From: an uncultured Gemmatimonadales bacterium
GTDB taxonomy: Bacteria > Gemmatimonadota > Gemmatimonadetes > Longimicrobiales > Gaopeijiaceae
DNA: 64,000 nucleotides
Assembly (NCBI GenBank): GCA_937919655.1
Contig: CALFPJ010000077.1
Span: 23,717 to 87,716, forward strand
Reading direction: 5' to 3'
The notes under the pieces are model-generated. The model saw only the letters and a list, made by a program, of their open reading frames with translations, was not told the DNA's origin and did no database searches. How positions within the stretch are numbered: position 1 is the stretch's first letter; every line of letters starts with the position of its first letter. This document shows positions 9,433 to 17,780 of the stretch, one piece after another. The translations under genes were made by a program, and so were the position numbers.

Positions 9433-9930
9433 TCACCAGGGCCCCGCGTAGTCTGCAGAGGACTCTGAAAACAAGTCGGTGACCAGGTAATGCCGGTGCA
9501 ATCGGTTGAGTTGTCGAATGTGAATGAAGTCGTGAGCGAGCCATGAAACCATCAGGTCGCCCGCGTTGATGGCGCCCAGCTGCGGATGTTCGTAACGGTT
9601 GGTCCACATCGGTCGCTCAAGCGAGTCCAGCCAAGTCAGAGACCTTTCCCGACGCGTGAGAAAGCGCTCCATGGACTTACCAAGTTCCCGTCGGTTGTAC
9701 CTCCGCTCAACTGCCCACACCTGCGGCTCAATCGACGGCCACGCCTCGCCCGGTCGGTGAAGCGTAAGATCGATTCGTAACCGGAAGTCTTCTACTTCTT
9801 CGTCTGCGAGGTGATTTACGACCTCCAGAATCGATCACTCCTGCAGGGACGGCTTCCATCTCGCCTGCTCATCACTTACACCGCGTGTGAGCGCATCGAA
9901 CACCTGTGCGTTAGCCCTTGAAGACTGAAT
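9433..9930 (-). pseudogene. DinB-family protein interrupted by one in-frame TGA
   Basis: Minus-strand translation gives a DinB/YfiT-like four-helix protein read in a single frame across a TGA at 9837-9835. Before the stop is NAQVFDALTRGV followed by QARWKPSLQE; after it SILEVVNHLADEE, continuing to HDFIHIRQLNRLH, a typical DinB C-terminal metal-ligand helix. In this family the residue before S-I-L-E-V is normally Trp, so a TGG to TGA change explains everything. There is no frameshift. No clean start codon exists at the 5' end: GTG at 9903 and ATT at 9930 are in frame. A shorter GTG-initiated product from 9720 is possible but would lack the first two helices. The gene lies just downstream of the cupin gene, probably co-transcribed. 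Confidence 0.7.
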
Positions 9931-9944
9931 GGACGTCCAAGGTC

Positions 9945-10310
9945 TCAGCACCCCTGGTCGACGAGCTGGATCGTGTCGGGTCCGTTGGGGACGACACAGA
10001 GGAATTCGAAGGGCTCGTCCCCCTGATTGGCCTCGTATGTATGAGGCACACCGGCCGGTATGTACACGACGTCGCCTGTCTTCACCTGATGCACGTCGTC
10101 CCCGATCTGCACGCGCGCACTGCCACGCAGCACGTACTGCTCGTGCTCGACGGTGTTCGTGTGCAACGGCATTCCGCCGCCCGGCTGCATAATGAACCGA
10201 CGCATGGCAAAGTTGGGCCCCTGGTCCGCCCCGATCAGGACCTGCATCTGGGTATGAGTGCCGGCCTTCACCTCTTGGGCCGGCACAGCCTCGGCGTGTC
10301 GTACTGACAT
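9945..10310 (-). CDS. Single-domain cupin protein
   Basis: 121 residues comprising one small cupin barrel. The two cupin motifs are present: a first motif PGGGMPLHTN followed by EHEQYVLRGSARVQIG (metal-ligand His, His, Glu positions) and a second motif GDVVYIPAGVPHTYEA supplying the last His. ATG 10310 is preceded by AGGAG with 6-base spacing, which fixes the start; the frame continues upstream without further homology. Such proteins bind a divalent metal and act as small dioxygenases, isomerases or sensors. No specific function can be given. It diverges from the phosphodiesterase gene at 10481. Confidence 0.85.
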   Translation of the reverse strand: MSVRHAEAVPAQEVKAGTHTQMQVLIGADQGPNFAMRRFIMQPGGGMPLHTNTVEHEQYVLRGSARVQIGDDVHQVKTGDVVYIPAGVPHTYEANQGDEPFEFLCVVPNGPDTIQLVDQGC

Positions 10311-10480
10311 TATTGGCTCCTGTGGGCACGTGGTAGAATGGTGCACCCGGGGACCCGTGACTATGCACGGGAGGCGGGCCACTGTACTTCTTAAACAGCC
10401 TTGTGGTGCAGGAATGTGGGGGGCTCACCCACACATCGCGCAACCGCCAGCACACACACAAATCATAACGGAGACCCACG

Positions 10481-11431
10481 TTGTCGACCTGCGGACCGGT
10501 TCTTGATGCGCGACGCCTTGCCGTGCTCGTCTTGCTCATGAGTATGGGCGCGTGCGATCCGAACTCGGCGGATGCCCCGCCCGAAGCCTCCCGTGTGCCC
10601 AAGGTGCTTCTCATTGGACTGGACGGGGTGCGCCCGGACGTCCTGGCCGAAGTCGCCACGCCAAACCTAGATGCCCTCATCGCTACCGGAGCATTCACCG
10701 ACCAGGCTCGCACCGGATACCCCTCGGTGAGCGGGCCCGGCTGGTCGTCCATGTTGAATGGAGCCTGGCCGGACAAACACGGCGTAACGGACAACAACTT
10801 CGACAACGACCACTTCGAGGAGTACCCGGACTTCCTCACCCGCATCGAGCAGGCCCGGCCGGAGTTGAGAACTTACGCAGTGGTCGACTGGGTGCCGCTC
10901 GTTCGCTCCGACGACCAACGCCATACGATCAGTGACCTCATCGACACCAAGGTCGTCCTCGACGGCTACGAACTCGGATGGCCGGAGGCAGACTCGCTAT
11001 CTGTGACGATGGCGGTCGTGGAAATTTCGACTGGAAACCCGGACGCACTTTTTGTCTATCTGGGTAATCCTGACGAGACCAGTCACCATTTCGAATCGAT
11101 CGGTGACGAATATCGGGCGGCGATCGAGGAAGCAGACAGGGCAATCGGCCGACTCGTGGCAGCAGTAAGGGCCCGCGCCAGCTACCAGGCCGAGGACTGG
11201 CTAATCTTGTCCAGCACAGACCACGGCAGAACCCTGGACGGTGACCACGGTGGCGACACGGCAGAGGAACGAACCATCTTCTTCCTCGCACACGGGCCCA
11301 GCATTACGCCGGGCTCACTCACAGACTCTACATTCATTGTCGACATCGCGGTGACGGCTTTGACCCACCTGGGAATCGACGTGGATCCGACCTGGGGGCT
11401 CGACGGACGGGCAGTGGGCATCCGCAGGTAA
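10481..11431 (+). CDS. Alkaline-phosphatase-superfamily phosphodiesterase lipoprotein
   Basis: 316 residues from a TTG start with GGAG about 8 bases upstream. The N terminus is a lipoprotein signal ending MSMGAC, so the mature protein is membrane-anchored outside the cytoplasm. The catalytic domain is a type I phosphodiesterase/nucleotide pyrophosphatase: first metal site LIGLDGVRPDVL, nucleophile region TGYPSVSGPGWSSM (Ser/Thr), DKHGVTDNNF, and the second-metal segment STDHGR followed by DGDHGG. The order and spacing of Asp and His ligands match active members. Likely substrates are phosphodiesters or sugar-nucleotides outside the cytoplasm. It is monocistronic as far as can be seen. Confidence 0.85.
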   Translation: MSTCGPVLDARRLAVLVLLMSMGACDPNSADAPPEASRVPKVLLIGLDGVRPDVLAEVATPNLDALIATGAFTDQARTGYPSVSGPGWSSMLNGAWPDKHGVTDNNFDNDHFEEYPDFLTRIEQARPELRTYAVVDWVPLVRSDDQRHTISDLIDTKVVLDGYELGWPEADSLSVTMAVVEISTGNPDALFVYLGNPDETSHHFESIGDEYRAAIEEADRAIGRLVAAVRARASYQAEDWLILSSTDHGRTLDGDHGGDTAEERTIFFLAHGPSITPGSLTDSTFIVDIAVTALTHLGIDVDPTWGLDGRAVGIRR

Positions 11432-11512
11432 CGAACGCGCGCGCTTCATCCTGGAGGCCTTCGTCCGCAGAATCGGTGAGCGGCTTCGAGGTTCCACTCC
11501 TGAAATACAAAA

Positions 11513-11542
11513 GGCCCAGCGAAGCTCCCGCTCCACTGGGCC
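11513..11542 (-). terminator. Intrinsic-terminator-like hairpin (minus strand)
   Basis: GGCCCAG and CTGGGCC form a 7-bp stem around a 16-base loop. On the minus strand the stem is followed by TTTTGT, as expected of a Rho-independent terminator for transcripts entering from the threonine ammonia-lyase side. Confidence 0.6.
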
Positions 11543-11767
11543 CAGGCAGCGACACCTGCGACCCTCCCGCCAACAGGCATCCCTGACCGATTCGGTTCAC
11601 CGAAGACTCCTGCCCCGAACCTCCGGCGAACCTAGGGCCGATCCCGACAAGGGCGGGTAGAGGCTGCTGGACCTCACGATCCCGTCAGAACAACGGCCCA
11701 CAAATTCGCTGAACAAGGATACCAATCACGCTGCGGGTGCACCGTCAGGATTTCATGGAGCAAGCGT

Positions 11768-11785
11768 GTAGGGGTTTTCCCCTAC
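11768..11785. repeat. Perfect GTAGGGG/CCCCTAC stem-loop with TTTT loop
   Basis: A perfect 7-bp inverted repeat around a four-base loop, beginning about 70 bases after the minus-strand stop of the threonine ammonia-lyase gene. There is no T-tract, so it is either a weak terminator, an mRNA-stabilising hairpin or part of a small RNA. Confidence 0.5.
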
Positions 11786-11852
11786 GGCACGGACTAAGAG
11801 ATCTGGTTTCGCGGAAAGCGCGCAACGTACAGCGACCCGGATGAGCAGCTGA

Positions 11853-13064
11853 CTAGTGACGCTCTTCTACGACGTGCCCCAACTCCTCAAGGCCGCGCAC
11901 GATATCCGCGACATGCTCTCGCCCCCGAGTCTCCACCTGAATCACAATCCCTACGTCGCCGACGGAAATGTCGGCAAACGATCTACGATGGATCGTCTCA
12001 AGGACGTTTGCGCCCATGTCCGCGAGGGCCCGCGCCAAACCTGCCAGGGAGCCTGGCCGGTCGCGCACTGTCACCGACAGTCGAGTCAGCCTGCCATCAA
12101 ATACCAGGCCGCGATCGATGATGCGTGAGATCATGTTGATGTCGATGTTGCCGCCAGAAAGAAGCAATACCGCTCGGTCGGTCTCGAAGACCGGGATCCG
12201 TCCCGTCATAATCGCCGCGAGCGGTACAGCGCCGGCGCCCTCGACGACGGTTTTCTTACGCTCCAGGAGAAGCAGAATCGCCGCGGCGATCTCTTCCTCA
12301 CTAACGGTGACGAGGTCGTCGACGTAGCGCTCTATCAACGGGAAGGTCAGATCGCCGACCCGCTTGGTCGCAATACCATCCGCGAGCGTGTCCGAGTGCG
12401 CGATCTTCACGATCTGGCCAGCATCGCGCGACGCCTTTGCGGACGCCGCCGCGTCGGCCTCCACGCCCACGATGCGCACACCCGGCTTGCTTGCCTTAAT
12501 CGCCTGGGCGATTCCGGAGATCATCCCACCACCCCCGACAGGCACGATGATCAGAGTGACGTCAGGTACTTGCTCCAGGATCTCCAGTCCCATGGTCCCC
12601 TGTCCTGCGATCACATCCACGTCGTCGAAGGCCGGCACGAGGACCAGCGATTCTTCCTCGACGAGTCGGTGCGCTTCAACCGCAGCGTCATCCAGGATCG
12701 TACCTGACTGAATGACACGCGCGCCATAACCGCGCGTGTTAGAGACCTTAATCAACGGCGCGGTAACTGGCATGACGACAGTTACTGATATCCCGAGGCG
12801 GCCTCCGTGATAAGCCAGCGCTTGGCCGTGGTTTCCGGCACTCGCCGTCACGACGCCACGGGCCCGTTCCTCGTCCGTGAGTTGGAGAAGGCGGTTGAGT
12901 GATCCACGGTCCTTGAACGAACCGGTGTGCTGCAGGTTTTCAAACTTCAGATAGTGTTTGCCCGGAGCCAGATGCTCAAAGGCACGCGTGCCCGTGCATG
13001 GGGTGCTGACGATGCCATCTCGGATTCGCTCAGCTGCCTCGCGAATGGCTCTGATGTCGGACAC
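11853..13064 (-). CDS. ilvA: Threonine ammonia-lyase with ACT domain
   Basis: 403 residues of the short, TdcB-like threonine dehydratase type. The PLP lysine is K51 in HTGSFKDRG; the SAGNHGQALAYH loop and the glycine-rich PVGGGGMISG phosphate cup are intact. Residues from about 325 (LSVTVRDRPGSLAGLARAL) form a single ACT domain. The enzyme deaminates threonine to 2-oxobutanoate, either for isoleucine synthesis or catabolically; a single C-terminal ACT domain suggests ligand control but does not identify the effector. It is the last gene of a minus-strand unit helicase, unknown protein, ilvA, separated by only 7 bp from the unknown gene. No ilvB, ilvC or ilvD neighbours are present. Confidence 0.9.
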   Translation of the reverse strand: MSDIRAIREAAERIRDGIVSTPCTGTRAFEHLAPGKHYLKFENLQHTGSFKDRGSLNRLLQLTDEERARGVVTASAGNHGQALAYHGGRLGISVTVVMPVTAPLIKVSNTRGYGARVIQSGTILDDAAVEAHRLVEEESLVLVPAFDDVDVIAGQGTMGLEILEQVPDVTLIIVPVGGGGMISGIAQAIKASKPGVRIVGVEADAAASAKASRDAGQIVKIAHSDTLADGIATKRVGDLTFPLIERYVDDLVTVSEEEIAAAILLLLERKKTVVEGAGAVPLAAIMTGRIPVFETDRAVLLLSGGNIDINMISRIIDRGLVFDGRLTRLSVTVRDRPGSLAGLARALADMGANVLETIHRRSFADISVGDVGIVIQVETRGREHVADIVRGLEELGHVVEERH

Positions 13065-13071
13065 GCGGGGA

Positions 13072-13482
13072 TCACCCTCCCGGGCGATACACCGCGGCGC
13101 GGAGTGCAGGCGCGACCGTGTACTCGAAGTGGAGGCGGTTCTCGCCCTGTACGATCACGTTGGTCGTTTTTTGACGAGTCTTGGGATAGTCGTGACCCGT
13201 CTCGTTCTCAATCACGAGAATGGAGCCCGCCTCGAGCGCGGAGAGGGCCGCCTCGACCTGCTCCCGGAGCCTGTCGAGAAGCACCTGCTCCGTGTGGTCC
13301 TGAACGTCACCCTCAGCGTGTGCGACCATCTCTGTGGTCACGACGTGCTGATAGCCCGAGTCGAAGTCTTCAGCGGTGATCTTCTGCTTGTGATCGCGGC
13401 GGAAGCCCACCTCGTTCAACGCCTTGGAGTCGAAGTTCAGTTCAACACTTTGATACGACGTTCCGTAACGGCGGAAAATCAT
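13072..13482 (-). CDS. Conserved-looking protein of unknown function
   Basis: 136 residues, no signal peptide, no membrane segment. It begins MIFRRYGTSYQSVELNFDSK and carries charged helical stretches (EQVLLDRLREQVEAALSAL) and a mixed beta end. No family was recognised. Real coding is supported by its tight fit between the helicase (58 bp upstream) and ilvA (7 bp downstream) and by ordinary codon use. No function is proposed. Confidence 0.7.
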   Translation of the reverse strand: MIFRRYGTSYQSVELNFDSKALNEVGFRRDHKQKITAEDFDSGYQHVVTTEMVAHAEGDVQDHTEQVLLDRLREQVEAALSALEAGSILVIENETGHDYPKTRQKTTNVIVQGENRLHFEYTVAPALRAAVYRPGG

Positions 13483-13540
13483 CAGCGCCTCCGTCGATTG
13501 TACAGTCCTGACCCGTCGGTAGTCGACCGGTCGTGTAAGA

Positions 13541-14800
13541 TCAGCTTCCGGGGTTCAGCAACTCGGCGAGTTCCTCAGGCGTCAAGGACGCGCCTGACTT
13601 AGAACCCAGGCCCTGGGGTGCGCGCGACTTGAGGCCACGTCTGGCCGTAGCACGCGACTCTGTCTGCGGCGTCCCATCGTAGTCGTACTCGGGCAGGTGG
13701 ATCTTCGACACAGGTCTCCCCAAGCGGTGCTCAAGACCCTTCACCGCACCGAGGTCGGACGCCGTGACGAAGGTGACCGCGGTTCCGGTCGCGCCTGCTC
13801 GACCCGTACGACCAATCCGGTGAACATAGTCCTCTGGGTCGAGCGGAACGTCGTAGTTGACCACGTGAGTGATCCCCTCAACATCCAACCCTCTCTGGGC
13901 CACGTCCGTGGCCACCAGGACTTTTACCTTCCCGGTCGCAAACCGATCAAGCGCGGCAGTCCGCTGCTTCATCTGCTTGTTGGAGTGCATCACAGCCACC
14001 GCGATGCCGTCCCGCTGCAAGTGCGTCTCCAGAACGTCCGCACCCGCCTTCGTGCGCGTGAAGATCAAGACGTGATCCCACCCGGGCTTCACGATCAGCT
14101 CTAGGAGAAGGTCCGGCTTCTTCTCTGGCTTGACTGAATAGAAAATTTCCTCGATACCGTCTGCGGTCGTACCGGGAGGCGTCGCCTCAATCCACACGGC
14201 ATCTTTCGTCAGGCGCAGCGCGAGATCGTGTACGCCATTCGGCATCGTAGCGCTGAACAGCATCGTCTGACGCTTTCTGGGCATGCCGCGCAGTACATCT
14301 TCGATCTGCGGCCGAAATCCCATGTCGAGCATGCGATCCGCTTCATCGAGGACGAGGTACCGAACATTGCTCAGGTCGACGCGTTTCGACTGCATGTGAT
14401 CGATGAAGCGGCCCGGCGTCGCGACAATAATCTCGAATCCCTCTTCGAGCGCCTTGATCTGCGGCGGATAGGGGACGCCTCCAAAAATCGCTTCGGCCCG
14501 AATGCTCGTGCCCCTGGACAGCGCTACCGCGTCGTCCGCGACCTGCTGAGCCAACTCACGTGTCGGGCACAAAGCCAGAACTTGGAGTCCGGCCCCAGCG
14601 ACGATCCGCTCCAGCGCCGGGATCATGAAGGCACCTGTCTTTCCGGTTCCGGTCTGAGCGATTCCGACGACGTCTGTGCCGGCCAGCCCGGCAGGGATCG
14701 CCTGGGCCTGAATCGGAGTCGGAAGGATCCACCCGAGGGCTTCGATCGCGGCTAAACGATCATCCGAAAGGTTCAGTTGTTTAAAGCGAGTGACTTCCAC
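13541..14800 (-). CDS. DEAD-box ATP-dependent RNA helicase (RhlE/DeaD type)
   Basis: 419 residues from GTG 14800 with the full DEAD-box set: Q motif (FKQLNLSDDRL, then PTPIQAQAIP), Walker A AQTGTGKTGA, PTRELAQQ, TPGRFIDHM, DEAD in VLDEADRMLDMGF, SAT in LFSATMP, and in the second RecA domain the ARGLD-like motif ATDVAQRGLDVEGITHVVNYDVP and motif VI HRIGRTGRAG. The C-terminal tail is short and Arg/Ser-rich. It unwinds RNA during ribosome assembly or mRNA turnover. First gene of the minus-strand unit that includes ilvA, divergent from the phosphatase at 15015. Confidence 0.92.
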   Translation of the reverse strand: MEVTRFKQLNLSDDRLAAIEALGWILPTPIQAQAIPAGLAGTDVVGIAQTGTGKTGAFMIPALERIVAGAGLQVLALCPTRELAQQVADDAVALSRGTSIRAEAIFGGVPYPPQIKALEEGFEIIVATPGRFIDHMQSKRVDLSNVRYLVLDEADRMLDMGFRPQIEDVLRGMPRKRQTMLFSATMPNGVHDLALRLTKDAVWIEATPPGTTADGIEEIFYSVKPEKKPDLLLELIVKPGWDHVLIFTRTKAGADVLETHLQRDGIAVAVMHSNKQMKQRTAALDRFATGKVKVLVATDVAQRGLDVEGITHVVNYDVPLDPEDYVHRIGRTGRAGATGTAVTFVTASDLGAVKGLEHRLGRPVSKIHLPEYDYDGTPQTESRATARRGLKSRAPQGLGSKSGASLTPEELAELLNPGS

Positions 14801-15014
14801 TCAGATATCTCAATGTGCGGGTGTGCGCCGAAGGAGAGGAAAGTGAACGACCGCGGGCACGAACGGTAGCAATAAAGCTAACGGGCTTCCTTGCCAAGGG
14901 TGTAGGCGGAACGCAACTTGGCGGTCGTCCGCCTGTGGGCGACCGCACTCGCAGCAGCCGGCCAGCGCTCCCGCGCACTCCCCTACTCGGCCCTCATCCT
15001 GACTCGAGAGCAAG

Positions 15015-15503
15015 ATGGACGCGATTCCTGACGCCCGCGCTTCGATCCTCTTCGTGTGCCTCGGTAACATCTGCAGATCGCCACTCTCAGAAGGGGTGTT
15101 TCTTCACTTGGCGGAGGCCGCGGGGTTGGCCGATCAATTCGAGGTCGAGTCCGCCGGAACCGGAGCCTGGCACATCGGAGAGCGACCCGACGCGCGCTCC
15201 ATCTTGGTTGCAGACAAGCACGGGGTCGCTCTTGATTCGAGGGCCCGACAAGTCACACCTGAAGACTTCGAACGCTTCGATTACATCATCGCCATGGATC
15301 GGGATAATCTGGCGATTCTTCAGGCACTCGGGCGTGAGTATGACTCTGATGCCACCATCGAGCTGCTACGTACCTACGAAGCCGGTCGCGACAGTGACGA
15401 AGTGCCCGACCCCTACTACGGCGGCGCCAGCGGCTTCGAGAACGCCTACAAAATGATCAGGCGCTCGTGCACGGGGCTATTGCGGCACCTCAGAGCCGTT
15501 TGA
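15015..15503 (+). CDS. Low-molecular-weight protein-tyrosine phosphatase
   Basis: 162 residues. The P-loop C(X)5RS is at residues 15-22 (CLGNICRS) and the general-acid loop is DPYYGG near 134, both intact. The family dephosphorylates phosphotyrosine, often in polysaccharide export control, but no tyrosine kinase or capsule gene lies nearby. It is also distinct from arsenate reductase because the C-terminal redox cysteine pair is absent. Confidence 0.92.
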   Translation: MDAIPDARASILFVCLGNICRSPLSEGVFLHLAEAAGLADQFEVESAGTGAWHIGERPDARSILVADKHGVALDSRARQVTPEDFERFDYIIAMDRDNLAILQALGREYDSDATIELLRTYEAGRDSDEVPDPYYGGASGFENAYKMIRRSCTGLLRHLRAV

Positions 15504-15523
15504 ACGACCGGTCAGAAGCCAGC

Positions 15524-16720
15524 CTATACAGCCGCGCCAGTCATCGCGGCGATCCGGACCAGAGCTTCCTCAAGGGCCTCGTCAGACGAGGCAAAACTCA
15601 TCCGCACCCAGCGATCGTCGCCGAATGCAGCGCCTGGAACGAGCGCGACCCCCTGCTGCTCCAAGAGGCGTGCACACCAGCTGGTGCCACTCGTGACCTC
15701 CTCGTCGAAGAAGCCATCTACGCGGAAGTAGAGGTAGAACGCACCTTCGGGCCGAATGAAGGGCACGCCGGGCATCAGTTCTGACATGCGCCGCGTGACC
15801 AAGTCACGGCGGCGTGTGAAGGCCTCTCCCATCGCCGCAATCGACGCATCCGCAGCCTGCACGTTGCCGAAGGCCTCAATCGCGGCCACTTGAGAAGTCG
15901 TCGTCGTATTCGACGTAATCTGACTTTGGAGCGCGCTGAATTTCTGAGCGACCGCGCCCGAAGAGTATGAATACCCGAGTCTCCAGCCGGTCATGGCGTA
16001 GCTCTTCGATGCCCCATCGACCAGCACGAAGTCGCCAAGCGAGGCCTCCGGGACATCCAGGACGCCGGGAGCCGCGGTACGATCCGAGCCGTGATAGACG
16101 CTGCGGTAGATCTCATCGCTGATGAGCCAGATGCCCCGGTCGCGCGCCCACTGAGCGATCACATCCAACTCCCCGATCGAATAGACTGCCCCGGTCGGGT
16201 TAGACGGCGTGTTCAGTACCAGTCCCCTCGTCTTGTCGGTAACGGCGCCCTCAAGGTCCGTCGTCGTCACCTTGAACGCGTTGTCCTCGGCGCCAAACAC
16301 CGGCACAGGCTCCGCGCGCGCGATGTTCACCAGGTCCGGATAAGTCGTCCAATAGGGAGCGGCAATCAGGACCTCGTCACCGGGTCCGAAAAGCGTAAAG
16401 AATGTGTTAAAGAGCGCCTGCTTCACGCCCGCGGTCACCACCACTCCATTCCAATCGATCACGCGACCCGCTCGATCGCTCAGGCGCTCCGCGATCACTT
16501 TTCGGAGCTCTGGAAGGCCCGCAGGCGGGGTATAACGCGTGCGCCCAGATCGAATCCCTTCGACCGCTGCGTCTGTAATGAACACCGGCGTATCGAAATC
16601 GGGTTCGCCTGCGCTCAGATTGACGATATCGCGGCCTTCCGCCGCGAGCTTCTTGGCAAGCGTGCTCACGGCAATCGTGGCCGAGGGCTTCAACTTTTCG
16701 ATGTTGGGACTGTACTGCAT
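15524..16720 (-). CDS. PLP-dependent aspartate-type aminotransferase (class I)
   Basis: 398 residues. ATG 16720 is preceded by GAGG at 6 bases, and the protein then starts MQYSPNIEKLKPSATIAVS as in family members; the longer upstream frame is rejected. Fold-type I aminotransferase marks: NLSAGEPDFDTP near residue 32, PYWTTYPD, NTPSNPTGAVYS, SDEIYRSVYHG, and the PLP lysine in VDGASKSYAMTGWRLGY. These are typical of subgroup 1-gamma aspartate/prephenate aminotransferases. It converges on the phosphatase gene and diverges from the DsbA-like gene at 16828. Confidence 0.92.
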   Translation of the reverse strand: MQYSPNIEKLKPSATIAVSTLAKKLAAEGRDIVNLSAGEPDFDTPVFITDAAVEGIRSGRTRYTPPAGLPELRKVIAERLSDRAGRVIDWNGVVVTAGVKQALFNTFFTLFGPGDEVLIAAPYWTTYPDLVNIARAEPVPVFGAEDNAFKVTTTDLEGAVTDKTRGLVLNTPSNPTGAVYSIGELDVIAQWARDRGIWLISDEIYRSVYHGSDRTAAPGVLDVPEASLGDFVLVDGASKSYAMTGWRLGYSYSSGAVAQKFSALQSQITSNTTTTSQVAAIEAFGNVQAADASIAAMGEAFTRRRDLVTRRMSELMPGVPFIRPEGAFYLYFRVDGFFDEEVTSGTSWCARLLEQQGVALVPGAAFGDDRWVRMSFASSDEALEEALVRIAAMTGAAV

Positions 16721-16827
16721 AGTGGCCTCACTCAGGATACGCGGGGTTGGAATATGGAGTGCCACAGCACCTTGAGGAAGACAATGCGTCTGGTCTCACG
16801 GCGTGGTCCCGCACACTTTTCACTTCA

Positions 16828-17448
16828 ATGACTGAACTCACGCCCGTTTTTTACTTCGACTCGGTGGATCCGCTGTCGTTTCTCATGGACCGAGAAGTCA
16901 GGTTCGTGGAGGAAGCGACCGGAGTCCTGTGCCGGCGCCTACCCCTCGAGTTGCGCCCGGCGCCGGCAGAACTTGCAGACGCGAGTCACCCTCTATGGGC
17001 GCCTCGCTGGCACGAGGCCACCCGGCTCATCACTGTAGACGGGGCGGATTTGAAGCCCGAGGCTTGCGCCCAAAGCCGGGTTTCCTTGCATGTACCCAAA
17101 CTCGTTCCGAGGTCGCGAAAGGCACATGAGTTTCTGCTTCACGCGGAGGCTGTGAACTCAGGCCTTGGCAGAGCAGCGCTTGACTCGGTCTTTACAGCGT
17201 TTCTGGTCGATGGCCGCGACATCGGCCGCGTCGACGTACTCGTCGAGCTCGGGCGCGCGCTCGGCTTGGACCACACGGAGACCAAGGCCGTTCTCGATGT
17301 TGACCGCTACGAGATCGATGCGGCGCACTTCGAGGCTCACGCAAACGCAGCCGGGATCAGAGGCCCCGCTTGTCTCGTGGCCCACGGCAGGCGCCTTGAG
17401 GGCTTCCACAACCAGTCTACCATCGGCACCTTTCTAGCCTCCACTTGA
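16828..17448 (+). CDS. DsbA-family protein resembling 2-hydroxychromene-2-carboxylate isomerase
   Basis: 206 residues; ATG 16828 is chosen because the protein then starts directly with the first thioredoxin-fold strand, MTELTPVFYFDSVDPLSFL, which resembles the FYFDxxSPxSYL start of HCCA isomerase/kappa GST proteins. No CXXC motif follows, so it is not a disulfide oxidoreductase. A long helical insert and a late GIRGPACLV (cis-Pro loop position) complete the fold. Family members are glutathione-dependent isomerases or FrnE-like proteins. The function here is unresolved. It starts a three-gene plus-strand unit. Confidence 0.75.
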   Translation: MTELTPVFYFDSVDPLSFLMDREVRFVEEATGVLCRRLPLELRPAPAELADASHPLWAPRWHEATRLITVDGADLKPEACAQSRVSLHVPKLVPRSRKAHEFLLHAEAVNSGLGRAALDSVFTAFLVDGRDIGRVDVLVELGRALGLDHTETKAVLDVDRYEIDAAHFEAHANAAGIRGPACLVAHGRRLEGFHNQSTIGTFLAST

Positions 17449-17466
17449 ACTCTCACGGGCAGGACC

Positions 17467-17769
17467 ATGGCAGGATATCAGCGGAAGACAGCTTTGGCAC
17501 CGAAAGAGGTGCTCGCTCAAGCGGAGGAATTCCTCCCGGACATGCTGGGCCTTAGCCGGTCGACGGACTCAAGCCACAGCGTCACATACAACGGCGCTGA
17601 GGGCATTGTGACCCTCACGGCCCATAGGCACGGCCCCTACACTGATGTCGTTGCCACCACGGACCGACTCCGGACTTCGCGCCTCGACTACGAAGTCCAA
17701 CGACTCCTAAATCGGATGCCATACGAGCCCGGGGACCGTGGTGGTCCTGGCTCAGGCGAACCGAGCTGA
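17467..17769 (+). CDS. Small unknown protein
   Basis: 100 residues, no signal peptide or membrane segment. It has a charged N-terminal helix (LAPKEVLAQAEEFLPD), a beta-rich middle with TYNGAEGIVTLTAHRHG, and a flexible Pro/Gly C terminus. No family recognised. It is sandwiched between the DsbA-like gene (18 bp upstream) and the pseudo-helicase (11 bp downstream) on the same strand, so it is probably co-transcribed with both. Confidence 0.65.
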   Translation: MAGYQRKTALAPKEVLAQAEEFLPDMLGLSRSTDSSHSVTYNGAEGIVTLTAHRHGPYTDVVATTDRLRTSRLDYEVQRLLNRMPYEPGDRGGPGSGEPS

Positions 17770-17780
17770 CTGGACATACC

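Larger units (their letters stand above)
11432..11852. other. 421-bp intergenic region with hairpins, possible 3' UTR or small RNA
   Basis: No credible open frame on either strand. Read on the minus strand, that is downstream of the threonine ammonia-lyase gene, it contains a perfect 7-bp stem with a 4-base loop near 11768-11785, several short hairpins between about 11580 and 11680, and a terminator-like stem at 11513-11542. This layout fits either a long 3' UTR or an independent small RNA of about 150-250 nt ending at the terminator. It does not match the signature bases of tRNA, tmRNA, SRP RNA or RNase P RNA. Confidence 0.4.

Noticed and set aside
9835..9837. TGA in DinB read as selenocysteine or as recoded Trp
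   Set aside because: Other genes in the window end at TGA normally, the expected residue is Trp rather than Cys, and no SECIS-like stem was seen after the codon.
11580..11700. 6S, SRP, tmRNA, RNase P RNA or tRNA in the ilvA downstream region
   Set aside because: None of the fixed sequence signatures (for example GGTTCRA T-loop, SRP GGAA loop, RNase P GAGGAAAGTC) is present.
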